A stretch of 20,367 nt of DNA from contig CAZVBS010000012.1 of assembly GCA_964625905.1 (NCBI GenBank), forward strand, positions 1-20,367, in the 5' to 3' direction. Origin of the DNA: JABMNX01 sp964625905. GTDB lineage: Bacteria; Patescibacteriota; Minisyncoccia; Phycocordibacterales; JABMNX01. The notes under the pieces were generated by a model. The model ran no database searches and was not told where the DNA came from. It worked only from the letters and a program-made list of their open reading frames with translations. This document shows positions 1 through 5,634 of the stretch, piece after piece. A program made the translations under genes and the position numbers. Every line of letters starts with the position of its first letter. The first letter of the stretch is position 1.

Positions 1-267
1 GCCTAGTCCGTCGCCCATAGAATCATTTGAAGACGGAGAGCCAGAATTACCTTCAGCAGCATCTATAGCACCAGCTATTTGGCCTCCACAATTATTAGGC
101 CCACCTATTGCTTCCATCTCTGAGGCAACGTCGCCTCCGCCATCTGGACCATCACCGCCGCCGGCAAATACTGTAGGTAATATAATTAAGAATGAAGCAA
201 TTAAACTTACCAAAAGTATCGAGAAAATTGATATATTATTCTTTTTTAAAAAAAATGTATTGAACAT
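1..267 (-). CDS. Glycine-rich secreted protein, C-terminus beyond window
   Basis: Read directly from the minus strand: an ATG at 267-265 opens a frame that runs 89 codons to the window edge, so the C-terminus is missing. Residues 1-9 carry two lysines. Residues 11-30 form a hydrophobic core. PTVFA at 31-35 followed by GGGDG looks like a signal peptidase I site. The exported part is rich in Gly, Asp and Ser, with one Cys at 60. It starts 7 bases after the stop of the upstream TolB-like gene, so the two are probably co-transcribed. Only a weak GGA lies upstream of the start. I do not recognise the family. Low complexity suggests a surface-exposed or linker-rich protein. Confidence 0.6.
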   Translation of the reverse strand, partial: MFNTFFLKKNNISIFSILLVSLIASFLIILPTVFAGGGDGPDGGGDVASEMEAIGGPNNCGGQIAGAIDAAEGNSGSPSSNDSMGDGLG

Positions 268-274
268 AAAATTA

Positions 275-1234
275 TTATTTCCAGTCATCAATAAACATTG
301 AAGTTTGCACGTAATCAGTTAAATCAAGTACCACTTCTTTTGTCTTTAAATTCAAATCAAAAATTACAAGTCTTTGATTGTCATTATTACCCCAATCAAC
401 TTCTTGAGCGGCAAGATATGTATCATCAGGAGAAAATCGTGGCCAAAAAGAACTAGATTGTATCCTATCTTTAATGAATCCTTTAAATGGTTCCCAAGAA
501 TCTATTTTGATTATCAAGATCTCTCCATCATCTGGAACTGACCATGCAAGCAAACTTCCACTGTTAGACAGATCAAGTTTCATACCCAAATAAGCAATAC
601 CTCCCACCATATCCCACACAAGTTCATCTGATTTAGTCTTAATATCAATTAAATGAAGTCCATCACTTCTTAATATTAGTAACTTTGAACCGTCTGGAGA
701 AAAAATAGGGTTTGCGCCATTTGAAATAAATCTTTCATTTCCTTTTAGGTCAGTAATATATATTTTCCATGTATCTACATTTATATAATTATTTGATTCT
801 GGACCATCTGAATTAACAATAAATGCAATGGAGTTGCCATTTGGTGACCATCTTGGATCTTTTTTATGATAAGGGCTTGAAGTAATAAGTTTTTTATTCT
901 TCATATTCTTATCCACCACATGTAGTTGTGCGTATATATCACCATATTCTCGAGATATAAGAGCAAACATCTCTCCGTCATTAGAGAAAGATCCGTTAAA
1001 ATTTTGAGATGGAATTTTCATATCAACAAACGCTGATTTAAGCTTACGAGACTCTAGATCAAATGAATATATCCCAGTTGTAATATTGCGTTCATTTGGA
1101 ACAAGCGAAAGATAGATTTTTTCTGAAGATTTGTTTGTAAAATCTATATAATATTGTGAGTAATATAAAGCTCCTCCAAGTATTGCTAAGACAAGCAGTG
1201 TTCCAATCTTTGTTTTGAAATTAAAAATTGACAT
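275..1234 (-). CDS. Membrane-anchored TolB/PD40-like beta-propeller protein
   Basis: 319 residues. An N-terminal hydrophobic segment at about 11-28 after a basic stretch suggests a signal anchor, with the rest outside the membrane. The body carries repeated PD40/WD40-like blades with the S-P/N-D/N-G turn: FSNDGEMFALI (83-93), RWSPNGNSIAFIV (128-140), IFSPDGSKLLIL (177-188), LSNSGSLLAW (222-231) and RFSPDDTYLAA (266-276). This is the TolB-type propeller pattern, which usually serves as a protein-binding scaffold. No Pal or Tol partners are visible, so a real Tol role is not implied. A TATAAT box ends 7 bases before the ATG, suggesting a leaderless transcript that also reads the secreted-protein gene downstream. 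Confidence 0.75.
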   Translation of the reverse strand: MSIFNFKTKIGTLLVLAILGGALYYSQYYIDFTNKSSEKIYLSLVPNERNITTGIYSFDLESRKLKSAFVDMKIPSQNFNGSFSNDGEMFALISREYGDIYAQLHVVDKNMKNKKLITSSPYHKKDPRWSPNGNSIAFIVNSDGPESNNYINVDTWKIYITDLKGNERFISNGANPIFSPDGSKLLILRSDGLHLIDIKTKSDELVWDMVGGIAYLGMKLDLSNSGSLLAWSVPDDGEILIIKIDSWEPFKGFIKDRIQSSSFWPRFSPDDTYLAAQEVDWGNNDNQRLVIFDLNLKTKEVVLDLTDYVQTSMFIDDWK

Positions 1235-1241
1235 TACTATT

Positions 1242-1247
1242 ATTATA
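1242..1247 (-). promoter_or_regulatory. -10 box of TolB-like gene
   Basis: Minus strand TATAAT followed by AATAGTA and then the ATG at 1234. A start site 6-7 bases after the box would fall on or beside the ATG, so the message would be leaderless. Confidence 0.55.
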
Positions 1248-1265
1248 CGTACCTAATTAAATAAA

Positions 1266-1289
1266 TGCTATACACATTAATGTATAGCA
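1266..1289. repeat. Perfect 9-bp inverted repeat
   Basis: TGCTATACA pairs with TGTATAGCA around a 6-base loop. It lies between the terminator of the upstream minus-strand gene and the -10 box of the TolB-like gene. It could be a second terminator arm or an operator. No clear U-tract follows it on either strand. Confidence 0.5.
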
Positions 1290-1295
1290 AAAAGA

Positions 1296-1325
1296 AAAAC
1301 CAATGCGCAGGAATGCATTGGTTTT
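1296..1325 (-). terminator. Intrinsic terminator of the 1341-2027 gene
   Basis: An 11-bp perfect stem (AAAACCAATGC with GCATTGGTTTT) has an 8-base loop. Read on the minus strand it is followed by a T-rich tract (TTTTTCTTTTT). It lies about 15 bases after the stop of the minus-strand gene. Confidence 0.8.
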
Positions 1326-1340
1326 ACTCAGGTTTTATTT

Positions 1341-2027
1341 CTATTGGAAATTGAATCCTGAAAGAATAGAGTCAACAGCTTTGTTTACTGGATCATTTTG
1401 ACCCTGTTTGATTTTTTTGTATTTCGAATATCTCTCATTTGAGAACATAATCCAGATGTCAGTATTTTCAATAGATGTCTGGAGTCTTGCAATTGCATGG
1501 TGTCGATAAACTCTTTTGTTAATATATAGAGTAATAAAGTACACTTCTGCAATTTGACCAGAAGCTATTTCTTTCTTCTTATAATGAAAAGACATTTTTT
1601 TGCCAGATGAGAAAGTGACTTCTTTAAACGAAAGGTTGTTATAGTGCTCAGGGTATTCTTCCGAATCAACAGCAGAATATGAAAGCTTTTTGTCTTTAAA
1701 AACAGTAACACTTCCCAAAAAAGCATCCAGGACACTTTCAACACTTCTGTCTTTTGTTATATAATAGCGTACCGCATGCCCAAGTTTCCCTTTTTTAGGT
1801 TCGCGTGCAAGGCACACAAACTTCAACGAGATGTTGCCAGACGACGATACTCCAGTGAACTTGTGCATAGGAGGCTTCTTGCCTTTTGGGTAGCACATCG
1901 TAAGAAGGATGTCGCTTGATGTCGTAAACAATACATCATGTGTGTTCTTAGCCTCACCTGCAAACACAAAACCTGAAGAAAAGAGGGTAATGATTGCAAA
2001 TATGATCGCAAAAAAGACGTTTTTCAT
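1341..2027 (-). CDS. Secreted protein of unknown function
   Basis: 228 residues, family not recognised. A clear signal peptide runs through residues 1-23 (K at 2, hydrophobic 4-21, VFA then GEA as a likely cleavage site). The mature part is lysine-rich with alternating strand-like segments and only two cysteines, C45 and C72, which could pair outside the cell. The gene differs from its neighbours: it has an extended -10 box, a leader of roughly 54 bases and a good AGGAG ribosome site 8 bases before the ATG, while most genes here have -10 boxes abutting the start. Its codons also look somewhat richer in G+C by eye. It stands alone, with its own promoter and a strong terminator. Horizontal acquisition is possible but not shown. 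Confidence 0.7.
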   Translation of the reverse strand: MKNVFFAIIFAIITLFSSGFVFAGEAKNTHDVLFTTSSDILLTMCYPKGKKPPMHKFTGVSSSGNISLKFVCLAREPKKGKLGHAVRYYITKDRSVESVLDAFLGSVTVFKDKKLSYSAVDSEEYPEHYNNLSFKEVTFSSGKKMSFHYKKKEIASGQIAEVYFITLYINKRVYRHHAIARLQTSIENTDIWIMFSNERYSKYKKIKQGQNDPVNKAVDSILSGFNFQ

Positions 2028-2035
2028 TTTTCGAA

Positions 2036-2040
2036 CTCCT
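2036..2040 (-). promoter_or_regulatory. Shine-Dalgarno site, secreted protein gene
   Basis: Minus strand AGGAG lies 8 bases before the ATG at 2027. It is one of only two convincing ribosome binding sites I see in the window, and it fixes this start. Confidence 0.75.
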
Positions 2041-2052
2041 AAATCTTATTTA

Positions 2053-2065
2053 TGACACAATGTCA
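2053..2065. repeat. Small dyad in the mRNA leader
   Basis: TGACA-CAA-TGTCA is a 5-bp inverted repeat in the leader between the putative start site and the Shine-Dalgarno. It could be a short hairpin or a protein-binding site. Confidence 0.35.
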
Positions 2066-2087
2066 CAACTTCCTTTATCTAAAACAG

Positions 2088-2115
2088 ATTATACCACAAA
2101 TGGAATACATTACAA
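2088..2115 (-). promoter_or_regulatory. Promoter of the 1341-2027 gene (extended -10)
   Basis: Minus strand TTGTAA (2115-2110), a 16-base span ending in TGG, and TATAAT (2093-2088) give a recognisable -35 and an extended -10. A 7-bp dyad, ATACCAC/GTGGTAT (2091-2097 and 2116-2122), brackets the whole spacer. It could be an operator or the tail hairpin of lnt, which ends at 2127. Confidence 0.6.
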
Positions 2116-2126
2116 GTGGTATCTTG

Positions 2127-3617
2127 CTACATCTCAACATTTGCATAAATAACAGACGGTTTGTTTCCGTTTGATTCTATAATTATTTCCCCACTACTGT
2201 TTAATATAAAAGCTGGTGACATATTCCCTGACTGTATAAATGCACGCTTGTTTTTAACTGCATGAACTTTAGCTACTGCTTTTGTTTGATTATATATTAT
2301 TTTAGAACCATGAAACCATGACTGCGATGACAGATTCACAAGTATATCTGCTCCATATTTGTTTGTGAGATTTCTATATAAACTCGGAGAAAGAGCTTCT
2401 GAACAAAACAAAGCGCCTATTTTAATATCTTTAAATGATGCAACTACACGCTCATTATCGCCTTTTGTATATCCCCTCCTATCATCAAGGCGTTTTACAA
2501 GATCTTTCTGTCCTATTAATGTAAGGAAATATTTATACAACAATGGCGTATATTCTCCATACGGTAACAAGAATTGTTTTTCATCTGCAACAGATTCTTT
2601 TGTTCTAGTGTTGTAATAATGTATACGAGATTTTACTTCTCCAATCTCATTAAACATACGACTGGAATCAATAATAAGAGTCTCTGTGTCTCCAAAAATA
2701 TCGTACATAAAAGAATTGAGCTCTTTATTTCTTTTGAGTGTAGTTAAGAAACGAATATCTTCTGGTAAAACTATTATATCTGGACTTTCTCCACTGTCGC
2801 GAATATCTTCAAATAATCTCTTTACTACACTGATCTTGTTATTTTTTGAACCAGCAACAGATGAAAAGCTTGTGTGTATCGTAGCAACTTTTATAACTCT
2901 AGAACTGTCTTTGTATGTATCAGGTGCATATGCAAGTACCGCAGAAATAACACCTAACATAATGACAAATACTACACTTGAGATAAGTTTTTTTCGTATT
3001 AAATATTCTTTTTGTGAAAATATCCAAAATAAAACACTGTTTACGATCACAACTATCGCACTAAGTGTGTATACTCCACCAATGTTTGCAAATTGAAGTA
3101 ATGAATAGTTTTCTGAAAGTACGTACCCAACAAACCCAACAGAGAAATGTGGTCCAAAGAGTGACTCCTCTCCAAATGTTAGAATCGCGTATCCCCACAT
3201 TCTAAGATATTCAAAAAATACCCAAATAAATGTAATCAAAAAAATATCAAAAAAATTTCTCTTTCTAGATTTACAAAACAAAAAAGTAGCTAAGCCAAAA
3301 AACAAAGCAAATACCGCAGTAAGTGACGCCCAACTAACAAACACTATACCAGTACCTAGTAATGCACTGTCTACACCAAGCCAATCAAGAGGGAGTGTCT
3401 GCCAAAACCATATCAAGACTGTACCAAGAAAAGCAGATCCAAATAGCCACCCAAGCAAAAAAGCTTTTTTTGTATGTACTACAAGCCTGTCGAGTACAAA
3501 GAAAAATGGCACTATTGCGACTAAACTTATAAACCAAATATACTGAGCGTAATTAAAACTCAAACCAAGTAATAACCCACTTAGGACAGATATAAAAATT
3601 GCTGTTTTTGTATTCAC
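2127..3617 (-). CDS. lnt: Apolipoprotein N-acyltransferase
   Basis: 496 residues, near the usual Lnt length (about 510). Lnt transfers the third acyl chain from phospholipid to the N-terminal cysteine of lipoproteins. The N-terminal half has about six to eight hydrophobic segments, including WFISLVAIVPFFFVLD and an EYLRMWGY-like region at 136-143. The C-terminal nitrilase-like domain shows the expected catalytic triad: E286 in VLPEDIRF, K347 in DEKQFLLPYGEYTP, and C405 in GALFCSEALSPSL. The start is GTG at 3617, preceded by TATAAT six bases upstream, which suggests a leaderless message. No lgt or lspA is in the window. The domain layout and triad make the assignment firm. Confidence 0.9.
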   Translation of the reverse strand: MNTKTAIFISVLSGLLLGLSFNYAQYIWFISLVAIVPFFFVLDRLVVHTKKAFLLGWLFGSAFLGTVLIWFWQTLPLDWLGVDSALLGTGIVFVSWASLTAVFALFFGLATFLFCKSRKRNFFDIFLITFIWVFFEYLRMWGYAILTFGEESLFGPHFSVGFVGYVLSENYSLLQFANIGGVYTLSAIVVIVNSVLFWIFSQKEYLIRKKLISSVVFVIMLGVISAVLAYAPDTYKDSSRVIKVATIHTSFSSVAGSKNNKISVVKRLFEDIRDSGESPDIIVLPEDIRFLTTLKRNKELNSFMYDIFGDTETLIIDSSRMFNEIGEVKSRIHYYNTRTKESVADEKQFLLPYGEYTPLLYKYFLTLIGQKDLVKRLDDRRGYTKGDNERVVASFKDIKIGALFCSEALSPSLYRNLTNKYGADILVNLSSQSWFHGSKIIYNQTKAVAKVHAVKNKRAFIQSGNMSPAFILNSSGEIIIESNGNKPSVIYANVEM

Positions 3618-3623
3618 CTCGTA

Positions 3624-3629
3624 ATTATA
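3624..3629 (-). promoter_or_regulatory. -10 box of lnt
   Basis: Minus strand TATAAT, then TACGAG, then the GTG start. The 6-base gap implies a transcript starting at or next to the start codon. Confidence 0.55.
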
Positions 3630-3646
3630 CTATTTTTATAGTAGTA

Positions 3647-3810
3647 ACTCTAAATAACAAAACTACTCACTACTACAAAATCTCGGAAGTTTCGGCTACT
3701 GCTTGTTTATAATCTTTAGTAAATACCACAACATTAAACTAAAAATTATGAACTTCGTCTCGCTCGAAACCGAAATTTCTCGCTACGTGACTAGTTTTGT
3801 TATTCAGAGT
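3647..3810. repeat. 164-bp imperfect inverted repeat element
   Basis: The outer 24 bases at 3647-3670 and the reverse complement of 3787-3810 match at 22 of 24 positions (core AATAACAAAACTA). Further in, both halves carry a TTTCGG block and then a TATAATCTTTAGT or CATAATTTTTAGT block in inverted order, so the element looks like two diverged, head-to-head copies of about 80 bp. No ORF is present. It fills most of the 253-bp gap between lnt and tRNA-Arg and could be a MITE-like remnant or a long RNA hairpin. Confidence 0.6.
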
Positions 3811-3870
3811 ATTTAAAATATTTAAGTGGAAAAAAACAAGAAAGACTGTTAAAGTACAAGCACATTAATT

Positions 3871-3942
3871 GCTCCCGTAGTTCAACGGATAGAATACATC
3901 TTTGCGGAAGATGTGATGCAGGTTCGATTCCTGCCGGGGGCA
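3871..3942 (+). tRNA. tRNA-Arg (anticodon GCG)
   Basis: 72 bases fold as a full cloverleaf. The acceptor is GCTCCCG/CGGGGGC (one G-U pair), the D stem GTTC/GAAT, the anticodon stem CATCT/AGATG with loop TTGCGGA, a 4-base variable region, and the T stem GCAGG/CCTGC with loop TTCGATT. The discriminator is A, and CCA is not encoded. The anticodon at 3904-3906 is GCG, reading CGC and CGU arginine codons. Most bacteria use an ACG tRNA deaminated to inosine for this box. Confidence 0.92.
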
Positions 3943-3953
3943 CAAAGAACACA

Positions 3954-3995
3954 GAAACAAAAAACGCCACAGGTACATGTGGTGTTTTTTGTTTC
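3954..3995 (+). terminator. Intrinsic terminator after tRNA-Arg
   Basis: An 18-bp stem from GAAACAAAAAACGCCACA to TGTGGTGTTTTTTGTTTC contains one G-U pair and has a 6-base loop. The run of T in the 3' arm supplies the U-tract. It starts 12 bases after the tRNA. Confidence 0.8.
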
Positions 3996-4007
3996 TATAT
4001 TTTGTTA

Positions 4008-4048
4008 TACCCAATCCTCTTGATTACTACAATTAAACGAGACCTCTT
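4008..4048 (-). pseudogene. Duplicate fragment of the rpsT 3' end
   Basis: 41 bases match the 3' end of rpsT (4696-4736) at 35 positions, including the first 14 in a row (TACCCAATCCTCTT). All six differences are transitions. In the rpsT frame the minus strand reads KRSRLIVVIKRIG, close to KKSRLVAAIKRIG of S20, but the stop codon is lost and an in-frame TAG lies just upstream. It is the left member of a direct repeat pair that encloses the toxin-antitoxin cassette. Confidence 0.75.
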
Positions 4049-4069
4049 ACACTACTTTGCTTCACACGA

Positions 4070-4098
4070 TTGACATAAATAACCGTTGTGTATACAAT
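4070..4098 (+). promoter_or_regulatory. Toxin-antitoxin promoter with overlapping dyad operator
   Basis: TTGACA (4070-4075), a 17-base spacer and TACAAT (4093-4098) form the best sigma-70-like promoter in the window. A 22-base dyad at 4081-4102, AACC-x-TTGT on the left and ACAA-x-GGTT on the right, pairs at 9 of 11 positions and covers the -10. This is the usual place for antitoxin autorepression. The start site would be within a few bases of the ATG at 4108. Confidence 0.7.
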
Positions 4099-4107
4099 GG
4101 TTATATT

Positions 4108-4380
4108 ATGAAAACAGTTATACACATAAAAATAGATAAAGAAGTAAAAGAAATGGCACAAAAAGCAGCGCGGGATCTTGGTATACCCCTTAGCACTGTT
4201 GTTAGTGCAAACTTAAAACAGTTCTCGAGAGAAAAGGAATTATACTTATCTATGGGTCTACATCCCTCTCCCCGACTTGAAAAAGTGCTCGCGGAGGCAG
4301 AGAAAGACATGCTGGAAAATAAAAATATTGTTGGACCATTTAGATCTGCAAAAGAGATGCTAGCGTCTTTGAATTCTTAG
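4108..4380 (+). CDS. RelB/DinJ-like ribbon-helix-helix antitoxin
   Basis: 90 residues from the ATG at 4108. The open frame extends upstream to a TTG at 4057, but that would start before the promoter. The N-terminus MKTVIHIKIDKEVKEMAQ followed by LGIPLSTVVSANLKQF matches the RelB/DinJ ribbon-helix-helix pattern: a DNA-binding strand, then two helices with the L-x-L/P-S-T turn. The C-terminal half is charged and helical and presumably wraps the toxin. The gene overlies a strong promoter with a dyad operator, so autoregulation is likely. The toxin gene starts one base after its TAG stop. Exact subfamily is uncertain. Confidence 0.82.
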   Translation: MKTVIHIKIDKEVKEMAQKAARDLGIPLSTVVSANLKQFSREKELYLSMGLHPSPRLEKVLAEAEKDMLENKNIVGPFRSAKEMLASLNS

Positions 4381-4381
4381 A

Positions 4382-4639
4382 ATGAAAATAGGCTATCATA
4401 AAAAATTTAAGAAAAAATATAAAAAGCTCTTTAGAAAAGATCAGGATAGATTTAACGAGACGCTTATTGTTTTCGAAGATAATCCATTTGAAAAATCCCT
4501 CCAAAATCACATATTACACGGAAAATATAAAGATTGCAGAAGTATCAACATAACTGGAGATCTTCGAGCAATCTACAAAAATAAAAGTGATTCAATTATT
4601 TTTATCGACATTGATACGCATAGTAATTTATACTCTTAA
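4382..4639 (+). CDS. RelE/YafQ-like mRNA interferase toxin
   Basis: 85 residues, the normal size for RelE-superfamily toxins that cut mRNA on the ribosome. MKIGYHKKFKKKYKKL is a basic N-terminal helix. LHGKYKDCRSINITGDLRAIYK corresponds to the L-x-G-x-Y/W-x-x-x-R...D-x-R/L-x-x-Y core, and IDIDTHSNLY ends the protein like the THSxLF tail of YafQ-type toxins. The YafQ histidine that follows R-E-C is replaced by Asn here, so catalytic residues are only partly conserved, but the terminal His is kept. It starts one base after the antitoxin stop with no ribosome site, so translational coupling is likely. A strong terminator follows four bases after its stop. Confidence 0.82.
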   Translation: MKIGYHKKFKKKYKKLFRKDQDRFNETLIVFEDNPFEKSLQNHILHGKYKDCRSINITGDLRAIYKNKSDSIIFIDIDTHSNLYS

Positions 4640-4642
4640 CAA

Positions 4643-4678
4643 ACAAAAAACCTTACGACATACCGTAAGGTTTTTTGT
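4643..4678. terminator. Bidirectional terminator between toxin and rpsT
   Basis: A 15-bp perfect stem (ACAAAAAACCTTACG with CGTAAGGTTTTTTGT) has a 6-base loop, with A and T runs in its arms so that it can act on both strands. It separates the convergent toxin and rpsT genes. Confidence 0.85.
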
Positions 4679-4694
4679 AATTCTTAATTCCTAC

Positions 4695-4958
4695 CTACCC
4701 AATCCTCTTAATTGCTGCAACTAAACGAGATTTCTTCCTACTAGCATTGTTTTTCTTAATAATTCCACGCTTTGTTGCTTTATCTATTGCTTTGTAAGCT
4801 TTTGGCAAGAGTGCTTGAGCTTCTTTACTCTTTTTGTCGATAATAAACGTTTTTATATCCTTTATTGCATCTTTCATTGTTCGCATTCTACGCAGGTTAA
4901 ATACCCTTTTATTTAAAGAAGCTTTGTGTGCCTTTTTCGCTGATGATGTAATTGCCAT
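4695..4958 (-). CDS. rpsT: Small ribosomal subunit protein S20
   Basis: 87 residues, the usual S20 size. It has the basic helical layout, beginning MAITSSAKKAHKASLNKRVFN and ending with the conserved region TKRGIIKKNNASRKKSRLVA. S20 binds 16S rRNA helices 9 and 44 and helps 30S assembly. The gene stands alone on the minus strand, divergent from ruvA. A TGGTATAGT extended -10 box lies 10 bases before the ATG. Its last 41 bases are duplicated at 4008-4048 on the far side of the toxin-antitoxin pair. Confidence 0.93.
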   Translation of the reverse strand: MAITSSAKKAHKASLNKRVFNLRRMRTMKDAIKDIKTFIIDKKSKEAQALLPKAYKAIDKATKRGIIKKNNASRKKSRLVAAIKRIG

Positions 4959-4968
4959 AATGGAGATT

Positions 4969-4977
4969 ACTATACCA
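4969..4977 (-). promoter_or_regulatory. Extended -10 box of rpsT
   Basis: Minus strand TGGTATAGT followed by 10 bases and the ATG at 4958. The expected mRNA leader is only 3-4 bases. No matching -35 is obvious, which fits an extended -10 promoter. Confidence 0.6.
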
Positions 4978-5046
4978 AAAAACCCTTAAAACGCAACACC
5001 TAGACCACACCACATATAGTCTCTTTATTGCCAACTATTACTAGGG

Positions 5047-5052
5047 TATGAT
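5047..5052 (+). promoter_or_regulatory. -10 box of ruvA operon
   Basis: TATGAT, then TAGAGATA, then the ATG at 5061. The 8-base gap implies a start site at or beside the ATG. Confidence 0.55.
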
Positions 5053-5060
5053 TAGAGATA

Positions 5061-5633
5061 ATGATTGCACAACTTAAAGGTTCTATAATTTCTTCTGGGG
5101 TAAGCTACGTTATATTAGACGTTAATGGAGTTGGCTACAGAATACACACCACGCTTGAGATAATAAGAGAATTAAATACAGGTAAGCCAGAAACGGTCTT
5201 CTTTACTCATCTTGCAATACGAGAGACATCTATGGATCTTTATGGTTTCTTGATTGAAGAAGAAGTCATTTTTTTTGAACTCCTTATATCGGTATCTGGA
5301 ATAGGCCCTAAGTCAGCACTTGCTATTATGAACCTTGAAACTGTACAAACTCTATCTTCTGCAATATCACAAGGAGACACATCGTATTTAACAAAAGTAT
5401 CAGGTATCGGCAAAAAGAGCGCAGAGAAAATTATTATGGAGTTACGAGATAAAATTCCAGCTCTTGGAGAAAAAGGTTCTGCGCTTCATAGCGAAGATGC
5501 AGAAGCACTCGAAGGACTTCAATCCCTTGGTTATTCAGTGAGAGAAGCACGCGATGCATTAAAGCAACTCCCGGAAGATATAACAGGTACAGGAGAACGT
5601 ATAACCGCAGCGTTAAAACAGTTGGGAAAATAA
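5061..5633 (+). CDS. ruvA: Holliday junction helicase subunit RuvA
   Basis: 190 residues. RuvA binds four-way junctions as a tetramer and recruits RuvB. Domain I (1-62) is the OB fold beginning MIAQLKGSIISSG with the G-V-G-Y-R block. Domain II holds two helix-hairpin-helix motifs, LISVSGIGPKSALAI and LTKVSGIGKKSAEKI, followed by the conserved ELRDKI. The C-terminal domain III (LEGLQSLGYSVREARDAL) contacts RuvB. It begins a plus-strand operon; the Mur ligase gene starts one base after its TAA stop. The other Ruv genes lie 10 kb away. Confidence 0.95.
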   Translation: MIAQLKGSIISSGVSYVILDVNGVGYRIHTTLEIIRELNTGKPETVFFTHLAIRETSMDLYGFLIEEEVIFFELLISVSGIGPKSALAIMNLETVQTLSSAISQGDTSYLTKVSGIGKKSAEKIIMELRDKIPALGEKGSALHSEDAEALEGLQSLGYSVREARDALKQLPEDITGTGERITAALKQLGK

Positions 5634-5634
5634 T

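Noticed and set aside
1823..2011. 62-residue minus-strand frame
   Set aside because: It is an out-of-frame shadow lying wholly inside the secreted-protein gene at 1341-2027.
4057..4107. Upstream TTG start for the antitoxin
   Set aside because: It would begin before the TTGACA box of the promoter that transcribes the gene.
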